Source: Pseudonocardia hierapolitana
Lineage (GTDB): Bacteria; Actinomycetota; Actinomycetes; Mycobacteriales; Pseudonocardiaceae
Assembly (NCBI RefSeq): GCF_007994075.1
Contig: NZ_VIWU01000001.1
Coordinates: 2,542,001 to 2,606,000, forward strand
DNA: 64,000 bases
Direction of reading: 5' to 3'
Position 1 is the stretch's first letter, and every line of letters starts with the position of its first letter. The translations under genes and the position numbers were made by a program. The notes below the pieces were generated by a model. It was given only the letters and a program-made list of their open reading frames with translations. It had not been told where the DNA came from and made no database searches. Below, in pieces: positions 56,817-64,000 of the stretch.

Positions 56817-56937
56817 GTCAGCGACAACTGGCTGGGCGGCTCTCCGTTGGGCCGCAGGCATGGCCGGGTCGGGCGGCGACGGTCTACCCGATCGCCCCGA
56901 CGAGACCGGACCCCCGCGCCGTTACTTCAACCATGTA

Positions 56938-56953
56938 GCTTCAACGCTGAAGC
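56938..56953. promoter_or_regulatory. MarR operator-like palindrome
   Basis: GCTTCAACGCTGAAGC is a perfect 6-bp inverted repeat around ACGC. A half site ACTTCAACC begins at 56924. The arms match the site at 57004. Position: between the exopolysaccharide operon and marR. Confidence 0.65.
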
Positions 56954-57003
56954 AAAGCTAGCGGTTACGCGATCAAGACAACAAGTTGGGTGTGCGGTCA
57001 GTC

Positions 57004-57034
57004 ACTTCAACCGTGAAGTAAATCTGGCTAGACT
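57004..57034. promoter_or_regulatory. MarR operator and -10 box of the leaderless marR gene
   Basis: ACTTCAACCGTGAAGT (57004-57019) is a perfect 6-bp inverted repeat. TAGACT at 57029-57034 lies 7 bases before the GTG at 57042 with no ribosome site, so the gene appears leaderless. The palindrome falls just upstream of the -10 box, where a bound regulator would repress its own promoter. Confidence 0.65.
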
Positions 57035-57041
57035 CCGCCAG

Positions 57042-57569
57042 GTGGAGACCACCGAGCAGACCTGGCTGACCGAGGAGGAGCTACCAACCTGGCTCACACT
57101 CGTCGGCGTGCTGATCAAGCTGCCGGCGGCGCTCAACGACCAGCTGCAGCGCGATGCCGGGATGAACCACTTCGAGTACTGGGCCCTCATGGCGCTGGCC
57201 CTGCACGAAGGCCACTCCGTGCGGATGAGCGAGCTCGCGGTGCTCACCAACGGCTCGCTGTCACGACTGTCCCAGGTGATCTCCCGGCTGGAGAAGCGCG
57301 GCTGGGTACGCCGCGCACCGGACCCCACCGACGGCCGCTGCACCCTCGCCATCCTCACCGGGGACGGCTGGGAGCAGTTCGTCGGCTCCTTCGAGGCGCA
57401 CTCGGGAGAAATCCGTCGGCTGGTCTTCGATCCGTTGACCAAGGCACAGGTACGGCAGCTCCGCGAGATCGGCCACCGCATCCTCCGGGCCGTCAACCCG
57501 GACGGCCCGGACCGCCCATCGGGCTTCAAGCCGGAGATCGGTGGCTTCTGCCCGGACACCGTCTGCTGA
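57042..57569 (+). CDS. MarR family transcriptional regulator
   Basis: 175 residues from the GTG at 57042. The winged helix-turn-helix is typical: MSELAVLTNGSLSRLSQVISRLEKRGWVRRAPDPTDGRC, of which LSQVISRLEKRGWVRR and DPTDGR are the recognition helix and wing. The gene is divergent from the exopolysaccharide operon, and three palindromic sites with TTCA/TGAA arms lie between them, so I infer control of that operon and itself. It is 68 bp upstream of the first P450 gene and could also affect that cluster. Confidence 0.93.
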   Translation: METTEQTWLTEEELPTWLTLVGVLIKLPAALNDQLQRDAGMNHFEYWALMALALHEGHSVRMSELAVLTNGSLSRLSQVISRLEKRGWVRRAPDPTDGRCTLAILTGDGWEQFVGSFEAHSGEIRRLVFDPLTKAQVRQLREIGHRILRAVNPDGPDRPSGFKPEIGGFCPDTVC

Positions 57570-57637
57570 CCACGTTCCTGGCCGGACGGTAGTTCTACGG
57601 AGGCCGGCCTGCCGTCGGCGCCGCTAGCGTCAGCGCC

Positions 57638-58819
57638 GTGACGATCACCGCGCGGCGCCACGAGGCCGGCCTGCTGTGGGCCAGCCGCCCCAGCCTGGCC
57701 CTGCTGCTGCACGCCGCCCGCTTCGCGCCCCCGATCGCCCGGATCCCCCGGCTGGGCTGGATCATCCGGGACCCGATGCTCTGTCGGGAGATCCTCAACG
57801 AGCACCGGCACTTCACGCTGCTCGGCGAGGGCGGGGTCGGCCACCTGTGGGCACAGGTGCTCGGCGACTACGTCACCGAGCTCTTCGACGGGCCCGGTCA
57901 CCTCCGGCTGCGGACGAAGGCCCGCGACCTGTTCACCACCAAGACCTCGGCGGACCTCGTCGCCGAGGCGTTCGACGCGCCGCTCGACGCGCTGACCGCG
58001 CGGCTGCGCGTGGGCGGGACCGTGGACGTCGCGGACACCTCCCGCGTGCTCGTCGGCCGGATGCTCGCCACCCTGCTGGGCCTGCCGCGGGACCGTCCCG
58101 ACGACGAGTTCCGCGCGATCTTCGCCGAGGGCGAGCGGCTGGCCGCCGTGGCGCTCCACACCGCGGCCTCCACCGTGCTCGCCCCGCACGCGGTGGCGGA
58201 GGCCAGGGGGATCGTGGAGCGGATGACGGCCGGCGTCCCCGCCGGCTACCGCGACGCGCCACCGGGCACCCTGCTGGGCCGCTGCCGCGAGCTGGGCCTG
58301 GGCGTGGAGGTGACCCGGGGTCTGGCCGGCCTGCTGCTCGTGGCCGGCACCGAGACCGCCGCCACCGCGATGACCCGGGCCGTCGCGCTGCTGCACGACC
58401 ACCGCCTCGTCGACGCGCTGCTCGCCGATCCGGACCGGATCGACGACGTGGTGCGCGAGGTGCTGCGCGTCGTCACGCCGGCGCCGGTCATCGGCCGGCA
58501 CGTCAGCGCGGACGTCGAGATCGGGAGGCACCTGCTGAAGGCGGGCGAGCAGGTCATGCTGCTGACCTACGCGGCCAACAACGCGGCGGGCGGATTCGAC
58601 CCGAACCGCGCCTACGTGCCCGAGACCCGGCAGCTGTGGTTCGGCGGCGGCAGGCACCTGTGCCTCGGCGCCGCACTGGCGAAGGCCGAGATGGCCGCGT
58701 TGCTGCGGGCGCTGCTCCGCGCCGGCCGGCCGTGGCGGGTCGTGCACCGCAGGCCCGCGCGCCGGGTGCTCATCCCCCGGTACGAGTCGTTGCAGATCAC
58801 GCTGACCGGGAGGCCGTAG
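57638..58819 (+). CDS. Cytochrome P450
   Basis: 393 residues. The heme-binding loop WFGGGRHLCLGAALA places the ligand at Cys342, the I helix has LLVAGTETAATAM (AGxET) and the K helix has EVLR (ExxR). It is a soluble class I bacterial P450 that needs ferredoxin and a reductase, neither encoded here. The start is GTG; TAGCGT nine bases upstream and no ribosome site suggest a leaderless message. It opens a six-gene cluster with stop-to-start spacing of zero or less, so it likely oxidises a product of the cluster. Confidence 0.92.
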   Translation: MTITARRHEAGLLWASRPSLALLLHAARFAPPIARIPRLGWIIRDPMLCREILNEHRHFTLLGEGGVGHLWAQVLGDYVTELFDGPGHLRLRTKARDLFTTKTSADLVAEAFDAPLDALTARLRVGGTVDVADTSRVLVGRMLATLLGLPRDRPDDEFRAIFAEGERLAAVALHTAASTVLAPHAVAEARGIVERMTAGVPAGYRDAPPGTLLGRCRELGLGVEVTRGLAGLLLVAGTETAATAMTRAVALLHDHRLVDALLADPDRIDDVVREVLRVVTPAPVIGRHVSADVEIGRHLLKAGEQVMLLTYAANNAAGGFDPNRAYVPETRQLWFGGGRHLCLGAALAKAEMAALLRALLRAGRPWRVVHRRPARRVLIPRYESLQITLTGRP

Positions 58820-59815
58820 ATGGGAACGCGGTTGGCCGGGGTTGCCGTGCACCTGCCGGAGCACTGCCTGACCAGCGCCGAGGTGGAGGCGCGGATCGGG
58901 CCGTACGTCCCGCCCGCCGGGTTGCTGCACCGGCTGACGGGCATCCGGTCCCGGCACGTGATGGCCGGCCGCGAGCAGGCGTCCGACCTCGCCGTCGCCG
59001 CCGCGCGCAAGCTGCTCGCCGAGACGGGGACGGCCGCGGAGGAGATCGACCTGCTGGTGTTCGCGTCGGCGAGCCAGGACATGGTCGAGCCGGCCACGGC
59101 GCACATCGTCGCGGCGGGGCTCGAGCTGGGCTGCCCCGTGATGGACGTCAAGAACGCCTGCAACAGCGTGCTCAACGGCATCGAGGTGGCCGACGCCCTC
59201 ATCGCGACGGGCCGCTACCGCACCGTGCTCGTCGCCTGCGGTGAGGCGCCGTCGCGGGCCGTGCGCTGGAACGTCGGGTCCCTCGGCGAGTACCTGCGCG
59301 CCTTCCCCGGCTACACGCTCGGCGACGCCGGTGCCGCGCTGCTGTTGACGACCGGCGCGCCGCCTGGCACCGGCGTGCTCGGCGCGGCGTTCACCGCGGA
59401 CTCGCGGCACTGGGACGTCGGCACGTTGCCAGCAGGCGGCTCGCGGCACCCGCGCGACCCCGAGCGGACCTACTTCGAGATGGACGGCGCGCGGCTCAAG
59501 GACGCCTTCCTCGGCCTCGGCACCGGCGTGCTCGACGAGACGCTCGCGGAGCTCGGCCTGCGCTGGGACGACTTCGCGGTGGTGTGCGTGCACCAGGTGT
59601 CGTTGCCGTACCTGGAGGTGTTCGCCGAGCGGGCCGGGGTGCCGGCCGAGAAGCTCGTCGTGACGTTGCCCGAGCACGGCAACGCCGCCTCGGCGAGCCT
59701 CCCCCTGCAGCTGGCCACCGCGCTGGAACTGGGCCGCTGCGGCCCCGGCGACCTGGTGGCGCTGGTCGGCCTGGCCGGCGGAGTGAGCATGGGCGTCGTG
59801 GTGGTGCGGCTGTGA
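58820..59815 (+). CDS. KAS III-like condensing enzyme (OleA/FabH type)
   Basis: 331 residues, near the length of OleA. The Cys-His-Asn triad is Cys114 (DVKNACNSVLNG), His258 (VHQVS) and Asn288 (EHGNAAS). The LASDLAVAAARK-like N-terminal segment (EQASDLAVAAARKLL) and HQVSLPYLEVF fit the thiolase-like superfamily. OleA joins two acyl-CoAs to a beta-ketoacid; FabH primes fatty acid synthesis. The neighbouring OleC- and OleD-like genes favour the first. The ATG follows the P450 stop with no gap. Confidence 0.88.
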   Translation: MGTRLAGVAVHLPEHCLTSAEVEARIGPYVPPAGLLHRLTGIRSRHVMAGREQASDLAVAAARKLLAETGTAAEEIDLLVFASASQDMVEPATAHIVAAGLELGCPVMDVKNACNSVLNGIEVADALIATGRYRTVLVACGEAPSRAVRWNVGSLGEYLRAFPGYTLGDAGAALLLTTGAPPGTGVLGAAFTADSRHWDVGTLPAGGSRHPRDPERTYFEMDGARLKDAFLGLGTGVLDETLAELGLRWDDFAVVCVHQVSLPYLEVFAERAGVPAEKLVVTLPEHGNAASASLPLQLATALELGRCGPGDLVALVGLAGGVSMGVVVVRL

Positions 59816-60558
59816 GCCTCGCGGTGATCATCCCGGCCTTCGACGAGGCGTGCGGCATCCCCGCCACCCTGCGCGCCCTCGCCGCGCAGCACGACCGGGA
59901 CTTCCACCTCGTGGTCGTCGACAACGCCTCCACCGACGGCACGGCCGCGGTCGTGCGCGACACGGCGGCGGCGCTCGGGCTGCAGCTGGAGATCGTGGAC
60001 GAGCCCGAGCGCGGCACCGGCGCCGCCGCCGATACCGGGATGCGGCACGCCATCGCACGTGGAGCCACGCTGCTGGCCCGCACCGACGCCGACTGCCTGC
60101 CCGCACCGGACTGGACGGCCCGCATCCGCGCTGCCCACGCCGACGGCCTGGACCTGATCGCCGGGCGGCTGCGCCCCCGGACCGACGAGGGGGTGCCGGC
60201 GTGGAAGCGGGCCGTGCTGGTTGGCGCGGTCGGCGTCGCCACGGCGTTCGGCACCGTGCGCCCCGGCAACCGCGACCCCGCCCACCTCGGCCCCTACGTG
60301 ATGACGCCGGGCTGCAACATGGCGATCTCCGCCGCGCTGTACGTGCGGGCCGGCGGGTTCCCCCGCACCCGGATCCAGGACCTGCACGAGGACCGCGCGC
60401 TGGTCAACGCCGTCCGCAGGCTCACCACCCGCTACGGCCGCCGGTCCGACGTGGTGGTGTTCGGGTCGAGCCGCCGCGTCCGGGCATGGGGTCTGGTCAG
60501 GACGCTCGCCTGGTACGCCGACCACCGGTACTGGCCCGAGCACGTGGACATCCGATGA
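59812..60558 (+). CDS. Soluble GT2 glycosyltransferase
   Basis: 248 residues from a GTG overlapping the condensing-enzyme stop (GTGA). The GT-A fold is clear: LAVIIPAFDEACGIPATLRAL, VVVDNASTDGTAAVV, and RTDADCLPAP as the DxD motif. There is no obvious C-terminal membrane anchor except a hydrophobic stretch near residues 125-140 (AVLVGAVGVATAFG). It probably transfers one sugar onto a cluster product or a lipid carrier. It is coupled on both sides by 4-base overlaps. Confidence 0.88.
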   Translation: MSLAVIIPAFDEACGIPATLRALAAQHDRDFHLVVVDNASTDGTAAVVRDTAAALGLQLEIVDEPERGTGAAADTGMRHAIARGATLLARTDADCLPAPDWTARIRAAHADGLDLIAGRLRPRTDEGVPAWKRAVLVGAVGVATAFGTVRPGNRDPAHLGPYVMTPGCNMAISAALYVRAGGFPRTRIQDLHEDRALVNAVRRLTTRYGRRSDVVVFGSSRRVRAWGLVRTLAWYADHRYWPEHVDIR

Positions 60559-61712
60559 CCCGGGGGACGGAAGCCGGCGGGGACGGTGGGAACTGGGAGC
60601 GGCGCGTCCAGCTCGCGGCCCACCCGCTCGCGTACCCGCTGGTCCGGGCGCTCGCACTGGTCGGGCCGGTGGTGCGGGTCCCGCGTGTCGGGGTCGTGGT
60701 CAGCGACGCGACGCTCGCCCGCGCGGTGCTCACCGACACCGCGGCGTTCACCAAGACCGGCCCCGGATCGCCTGCCGATCTGTGGACGCCGGTCGTCGGG
60801 CCGTCGGTGCTGCTCAACATGGAGGGCGCCGAGCACGCCGAGCTGCGGCGCAGGCTCGCGGACCTGTTCACGCCGCGCGCCGTGGCGGACCTGGTCGCCC
60901 GGTCGTCGGCATCGCTCACGATCGGGCGGCCGCTCGACGTCGTCGCGCTGACCAGGCAGCTCGCCGGCGCCGTGATCGCCGAGCTCGTCGGCCTCGACCC
61001 GGACCTCGCGGCGGCCCCCGCCTTCGCCGCAGCCACCGCGGTGACCGGGCAGGTGCGGCTCGCCCGCCCGCGGCTCACGCCGTCACAGGTCGCCAGGGCC
61101 CGCGCCGCCCTGGCCGAGCTGACCGAACCGGCCGATGTCGCCTACCGCGCGGGCGATCCGGTGACCGTGCCCGGGCGGATGCGCTCGCTCGGCCTCTCCG
61201 AGGACGAGTCACGCGGGGCGGTGGCGGCGTTCGTGCTGACGGGCACCGAGACGCTGGTGTCGTTCGTACCCCGCCTCGTCGCGCTCCTGTTCGACACCGG
61301 CTGGCTGGACCGACTGGCCGTCGAACCGTCCCGCGCGGACGACGTGATCGGCGAGGCCCTGCGCGTCACCGTGCCCTCGCCGGTGATGCTGCGCAGCGTT
61401 TCCGCACCAGCCCGGATCGGGACCCTCGCCGTGCGGCCGGGCGAGCGCGTCGTGATCTCGACGGTGTCCGCGGCCCGCGCGCTCGGCGGGTTCGACCCGG
61501 ACCGCCCGCACCCGCCGCACCTGCGCCGGCTGTGGTTCGGCGCCGGGCCGCACTTCTGCCTCGGCATGCCGCTCGCGATGGCCGAGATCCACACGGTGCT
61601 GGACGCCGTTCTCGCCGCCCACCGCGATCGGCCGTGGCGGATCGTCCGGCGCCGGGCCGCCCGTGGTGTGCTCGTTCCGGCCTACCGAGAGCTGGTGCTC
61701 GATGCGGCATGA
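60555..61712 (+). CDS. Cytochrome P450
   Basis: 385 residues from an ATG overlapping the GT2 stop (ATGA). The heme loop WFGAGPHFCLGMPLA has Cys335 and the K helix has EALR. The I helix reads FVLTGTETLVSF, so the first residue of the usual (A/G)GxET motif is Thr instead of Ala or Gly, while the acid-alcohol pair is kept. It is only distantly similar to the first P450 of the cluster, so the two are unlikely to be a recent duplication. A second oxidation of the cluster product is inferred. Confidence 0.92.
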   Translation: MTRGTEAGGDGGNWERRVQLAAHPLAYPLVRALALVGPVVRVPRVGVVVSDATLARAVLTDTAAFTKTGPGSPADLWTPVVGPSVLLNMEGAEHAELRRRLADLFTPRAVADLVARSSASLTIGRPLDVVALTRQLAGAVIAELVGLDPDLAAAPAFAAATAVTGQVRLARPRLTPSQVARARAALAELTEPADVAYRAGDPVTVPGRMRSLGLSEDESRGAVAAFVLTGTETLVSFVPRLVALLFDTGWLDRLAVEPSRADDVIGEALRVTVPSPVMLRSVSAPARIGTLAVRPGERVVISTVSAARALGGFDPDRPHPPHLRRLWFGAGPHFCLGMPLAMAEIHTVLDAVLAAHRDRPWRIVRRRAARGVLVPAYRELVLDAA

Positions 61713-63219
61713 CCTCCTGCAGCAGATCCTCGCCGCGACCGACGAGCACGGCCCCGCACCCGCGCTGAGCGGGCCGCGCGACGCGACGCTGACCCACGCG
61801 CAGCTCGGCGCCCGGGTCCGCGCCGTGGCGCACCGGCTGCGGGCGGCCGGCTTCGGGCCGGGCGAGCGGCTGCTGTTCTCCGTGCGCCCGTCGCCGGACG
61901 CCGTCGTGCTCGCGCTCGGCACGGTCGCCGCCGGGGGCACGGTCGTGTTCGTCGACCCCGGCGCCGGCGGGGAGCTGTTCGCGGCCAGGGTCGCGCTGGT
62001 CGAGCCCCGCTGGGCGGCGGCCGAGTCGGTGCTCTACGCCGCGAGCGCGCCGGGACCGCTGCGCTCGCTCGCCCGCCGCCGCGGCGTGCTGCTGCCGGAC
62101 TTCGGCGCGCTCCCCGTCCGGCACGTCCGCGCGGGTCGGTGGCTGCCGGGCGTGCCGCGCGGCGCTCTCCCGCTGCGCGACCTGACCCGCCCGGTCGCAC
62201 GGCCCGACCCGATCCCATCCGCTCCCGATCAGGACGCAGCGATCGTGCCGACCGCGGGGACGACGGCCGCGCCGAAGGTCGTGGTCCACACCCGCGCCTC
62301 GCTCGGCGCCGCCCTCGGCGTGCTCGCCACCCGGTGCGCTCTCGCGCCCGGCACCCGCGTGCACACCGACCAGCTGTTGCTGGGTCTCCCCGCGCTGGTC
62401 GCCGGGGCGCACTGGACGATGCCGCCGTACGGGTTCGCCCCGGCCGCGCGCCCGGCCGAACTCGCCCGCGGCATGTCCGGCGCCACGCACGCGTTCCTCG
62501 TGCCGGCCGACCTGGCCGGGGTGCTGGACGCCGTGGAGCGTGGTGAGGTGGCGCTCCCGGCGTCGCTGCGGCAGGTGCTGCTCGGGGCCGCCCCGGTGCT
62601 GCCGCCGCTGCTGCGGCGGGCGACGGCCCTGCTGCCAGGGGTGGAGTTCCTCGCCGTCTACGGGATGACCGAGATCCTGCCGGTCGCGGTCGCGACGGCG
62701 CAGGAGAAGCTCGCGTACGCCGGGCCGGGCGACCTGATCGGCGCCCCGTTGCCCGGTGTGGCGGTGCGGGTGGACGACCGCGGCGAGCTGCACGTCGCCG
62801 GCCCGAACATGGCCCGCGGCTACCTCGGCCGCCCGGATCCGACCGAGCACGCCACAGGGGACCTCGCCCGCCTGTCCGGCGGCCGGATCGTGCTCGTCGG
62901 CCGCGCCAAGGACATGATCATCCGGGGCTCCACCAACATCTACCCCGGCCTCTACGAGCCCGCGGTCGCCGCGCTGCCCGGGGTCGCCGCGGCGCTGATG
63001 GTCGGCGTCGCGGACGACATCGGCGACGAGCGGGTGGTGCTCGCGATCGTCCCTGCCCCCGACGCCGGGCGCGACCTGGCCGACCGGGTCCGCGCCGCGC
63101 TGCCGTCCCTGATCGACACCGCCGCGCTGCCGGACGAGGTCGTCGTGCTCGACGCCCTCCCGGTGGCGGGGCGCACCCGCAAGCCGGACCGCGCCGCCGT
63201 ACGCGCCATGTTCGCCTGA
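61702..63219 (+). CDS. AMP-dependent ligase (OleC / beta-lactone synthetase-like)
   Basis: 505 residues from the ATG at 61702, overlapping the P450 stop by 11 bases. Adenylation motifs are present but divergent: AIVPTAGTTAAPKVVV (phosphate loop), YGMTEILPVAVAT, TGDLARL, GRAKDMIIRGSTNIYPGLYE and the late lysine in GRTRKPDRA. The TE-x-LP sequence after the A5 motif and the region VGAPLPGVAVRV-like (IGAPLPGVAVRVDD) resemble OleC, which turns beta-hydroxyacids into beta-lactones. An acyl-CoA ligase is the alternative. The OleA- and OleD-like neighbours make OleC the better guess. Confidence 0.82.
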   Translation: MRHDLLQQILAATDEHGPAPALSGPRDATLTHAQLGARVRAVAHRLRAAGFGPGERLLFSVRPSPDAVVLALGTVAAGGTVVFVDPGAGGELFAARVALVEPRWAAAESVLYAASAPGPLRSLARRRGVLLPDFGALPVRHVRAGRWLPGVPRGALPLRDLTRPVARPDPIPSAPDQDAAIVPTAGTTAAPKVVVHTRASLGAALGVLATRCALAPGTRVHTDQLLLGLPALVAGAHWTMPPYGFAPAARPAELARGMSGATHAFLVPADLAGVLDAVERGEVALPASLRQVLLGAAPVLPPLLRRATALLPGVEFLAVYGMTEILPVAVATAQEKLAYAGPGDLIGAPLPGVAVRVDDRGELHVAGPNMARGYLGRPDPTEHATGDLARLSGGRIVLVGRAKDMIIRGSTNIYPGLYEPAVAALPGVAAALMVGVADDIGDERVVLAIVPAPDAGRDLADRVRAALPSLIDTAALPDEVVVLDALPVAGRTRKPDRAAVRAMFA

Positions 63220-64000
63220 TGCGGATCGCCGTGACCGGAGCGACCGGGTTCGTCGGGGGCGCCGTGGCCCGGGCCGCGGCCGCGCACGGCTGGACCGTGC
63301 ACGGCTACGGCCGCGCCCGCTGGGACATCACGAAGGGACCGCTGGCCGATCCACCGCCGGTCGACGCCGTCGTGCACGCCGCCGCGGCCGTCATCGACTG
63401 GGGCCCGGCCGCCCCGATCCGGCGGGCGAACGTCGACGGCACCCGCAACGCGCTCGCGTCGTTCCCGGGCGCGCGGTTCGTGCACGTCTCGACGGCCAGC
63501 GTCTACGACCCGTTCGTCCCCACGGTGAATGCGCCGGAGCCGGCCGCGCCCGTCGCCCGCTACCTCACGGAATACGGGGCGTCGAAGGCCGCGGCCGAAC
63601 GCCTGCTCGCCGGGCGGCCCGACACGGTCGTACTGCGCCCGCACGCCGTCTACGGGCCCGGCGACCCGACCCTGCTGCCCCGCCTGCTCGGCGCGATCCG
63701 CGGCCGCACGCTCGTGCTCCCCGGGGACGCACGCACCCGGCACACGCTCACCGCCGTCGGCACGCTCGTCGACGCCGTGCTGCGCGCCTGCGATCGGGCC
63801 GCCCCGGCCGGGGTCTACAACATCGGCGACGCCGAGCCCGTCGTGCTCGGCGATGCGGTGTCGGCGGTGCTGGCCGAGCGCGGCCTCGACGTCGAGATCC
63901 GCTACGTGCCGGTCCGCGCGGCATGGGCGCTCGCCGCCGTCACCGAGTACGCCGCCCGGCTGGCCCGCAGGCCCGGGCCTCCGCGGCTGACCCGCTACGC
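63219..64000 (+). CDS. NAD-dependent epimerase/dehydratase (OleD-like), 3' partial
   Basis: At least 260 residues, cut by the window end. The start overlaps the ligase stop (TGATG). Features are the Rossmann motif GATGFVGGAVARA, the HAAAAVIDWG strand, STASVYD, the catalytic YGASK, and TVVLRPHAVYGPGDPTLLPRLL, which closely follows the pattern of OleD and 3-beta-HSD-like reductases (LRPH-x-x-x-GPGD). OleD reduces the 2-alkyl-3-ketoacid made by OleA. A role as a sugar dehydratase for the GT2 is the alternative. Confidence 0.85.
   Translation, partial: MRIAVTGATGFVGGAVARAAAAHGWTVHGYGRARWDITKGPLADPPPVDAVVHAAAAVIDWGPAAPIRRANVDGTRNALASFPGARFVHVSTASVYDPFVPTVNAPEPAAPVARYLTEYGASKAAAERLLAGRPDTVVLRPHAVYGPGDPTLLPRLLGAIRGRTLVLPGDARTRHTLTAVGTLVDAVLRACDRAAPAGVYNIGDAEPVVLGDAVSAVLAERGLDVEIRYVPVRAAWALAAVTEYAARLARRPGPPRLTRY

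Noticed and set aside
57002..59677. Open frame of 891 codons on the minus strand
   Set aside because: It lies opposite marR, a P450 and the condensing enzyme, all of which have clear motifs. The translated text is Arg/Gly/His-rich with no domain; it is an antisense shadow of GC-rich coding.
57638..63219. Type II polyketide or carotenoid cluster
   Set aside because: There is no KS-alpha/CLF pair, no acyl carrier protein, phytoene synthase or desaturase in the window. The single condensing enzyme is KAS III-like.

Overview
The window is very GC-rich actinobacterial chromosome, most likely from Pseudonocardia or a close relative (Pseudonocardiaceae); that placement is inferred from gene families and gene order, not from a marker gene. 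Supporting signs are frequent GTG starts, many 4-base GTGA/ATGA stop-start overlaps, several apparently leaderless genes, an F420-type PPOX oxidoreductase, a resuscitation-promoting factor and a Pmt-type protein mannosyltransferase. The backbone follows an order known from Mycobacterium tuberculosis Rv1018c-Rv1002c (glmU, prs, rplY, pth, a Pks16-like acyl-AMP ligase, ispE, rsmA, rpfB, tatD, metG, rsmI, pmt), with accessory modules inserted between the blocks.

1-5.5 kb: end of a SnoaL-like gene, then a four-gene minus-strand nucleotide-sugar cassette (methyltransferase, sugar nucleotidyltransferase, PIG-L deacetylase, epimerase/dehydratase) and a fatty acyl desaturase. 5.7-8.1 kb: tRNA-Gln, a 37-residue membrane peptide, a membrane protein, OsmC and an L,D-transpeptidase. 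8.3-15 kb: glmU-prs, a membrane protein, rplY-pth and a fatty acyl-AMP ligase. 15-19.8 kb: M20 peptidase, methyltransferase, DHFR-like reductase, 600 bp of structured non-coding DNA and a TetR/SnoaL pair. 19.8-26.4 kb: a GT39 enzyme and an operon with poly-gamma-glutamate synthase genes pgsB and pgsC, two putative hydrolases and a cache/HAMP-like membrane protein. 26.6-27.6 kb: an IS982-type insertion sequence ending at the stop codon of an ABC-F gene.

27.6-36.8 kb: ABC-F, ispE, rsmA, rpf, tatD, metG. 36.9-40 kb: a KhtT/KhtU-type potassium efflux pair split by a 168-bp inverted-repeat element, then a PL7 polysaccharide lyase. 40-48 kb: an extracytoplasmic solute-binding/VWA operon, LysR with an aldo/keto reductase, rsmI and pmt. 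48-52.5 kb: small transporter, regulator and oxidoreductase units. 52.5-57.6 kb: an exopolysaccharide operon (short nucleotide-sugar dehydrogenase, processive GT2, beta-helix protein) facing a MarR regulator with palindromic sites between them.

57.6-64.0 kb: a tightly coupled plus-strand cluster (P450, KAS III-like condensing enzyme, GT2, P450, AMP ligase, NAD-dependent dehydratase cut by the window edge). The condensing enzyme, ligase and dehydratase look like OleA, OleC and OleD, so the cluster may make an oxidised and possibly glycosylated beta-lactone or olefin. This is the best candidate for an undescribed system. The window also has a two-copy MITE-like element, 22-bp-period repeats at three gene ends, and several perfect bidirectional hairpins.
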